Positions 12,787-12,810 of a DNA stretch of 12,810 nucleotides are shown here, piece after piece (positions within the stretch are counted from its first letter, which is position 1; each line of letters starts with the position of its first letter). The notes under the pieces were generated by a model. The model was not told where the DNA came from. It saw only the letters and a program-made list of their open reading frames with translations, and made no database searches. The position numbers and the translations under genes are program-made. Source of the stretch: an uncultured Planctomycetaceae bacterium (lineage in GTDB: Bacteria; Planctomycetota; Planctomycetia; Pirellulales; UBA1268); assembly GCA_937926325.1 (NCBI GenBank), contig CALAZQ010000483.1, forward strand, positions 1 to 12,810, read 5' to 3'.

Positions 12787-12810
12787 GACGACTCCCGAAA
12801 CGGCCAAGGC

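Overview
The window is GC-rich bacterial chromosome. The best lineage clue is the exported protein at 2187-3329. It carries two copies of a repeat domain that I recognise as the Planctomycetes-specific TIGR03000 type, behind Ser/Gly low-complexity blocks. The HTTM protein with a single-pass FFAPNPG partner and the extended exported PCMT also fit Planctomycetota, perhaps Pirellulales; this is inference, since no marker gene settles it.

Layout. Positions 1-2023 (+) hold the 3' part of an exported FKBP-type peptidyl-prolyl isomerase and an exported L-isoaspartyl methyltransferase fused to a sugar-binding-like domain. Positions 2187-3329 (+) encode the Ser/Gly-rich TIGR03000 protein, closed by a strong intrinsic terminator at 3363-3402. 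Positions 3507-7734 (+) are a tightly packed block: a single-pass membrane protein, an HTTM multipass protein (4-bp overlap), aspartate-semialdehyde dehydrogenase (9-bp gap), TruA (4-bp gap) and a soluble Ser/Thr kinase (17-bp overlap with truA). accA (7808-8773, +) follows after a 73-bp gap with its own candidate promoter. cvpA (8969-9871) lies on the minus strand, convergent with accA. A 520-bp non-coding region (9872-10391) with several inverted repeats and a possible three-way-junction RNA separates cvpA from a divergent YdjM-type membrane hydrolase (10392-11114, +). A ZIP metal transporter (11236-12327, +) follows. Its C-terminal tail is antisense, codon in phase with codon, to the end of a four-helix membrane protein on the minus strand (12199-12786).

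How the genes work together. The first two genes look like an envelope protein-maintenance pair (prolyl isomerisation and isoaspartate repair). The two membrane proteins at 3507-5074 form a translationally coupled pair whose architecture resembles SdpA/SdpB of the Bacillus sporulation-delaying toxin system, but no toxin precursor is visible; this is the best candidate here for an undescribed system. asd (lysine/DAP/threonine/methionine branch), truA (tRNA modification) and accA (first step of fatty-acid synthesis) are housekeeping genes, with a kinase inserted between the last two. No tRNA, rRNA, CRISPR array, transposase or phage gene was seen.
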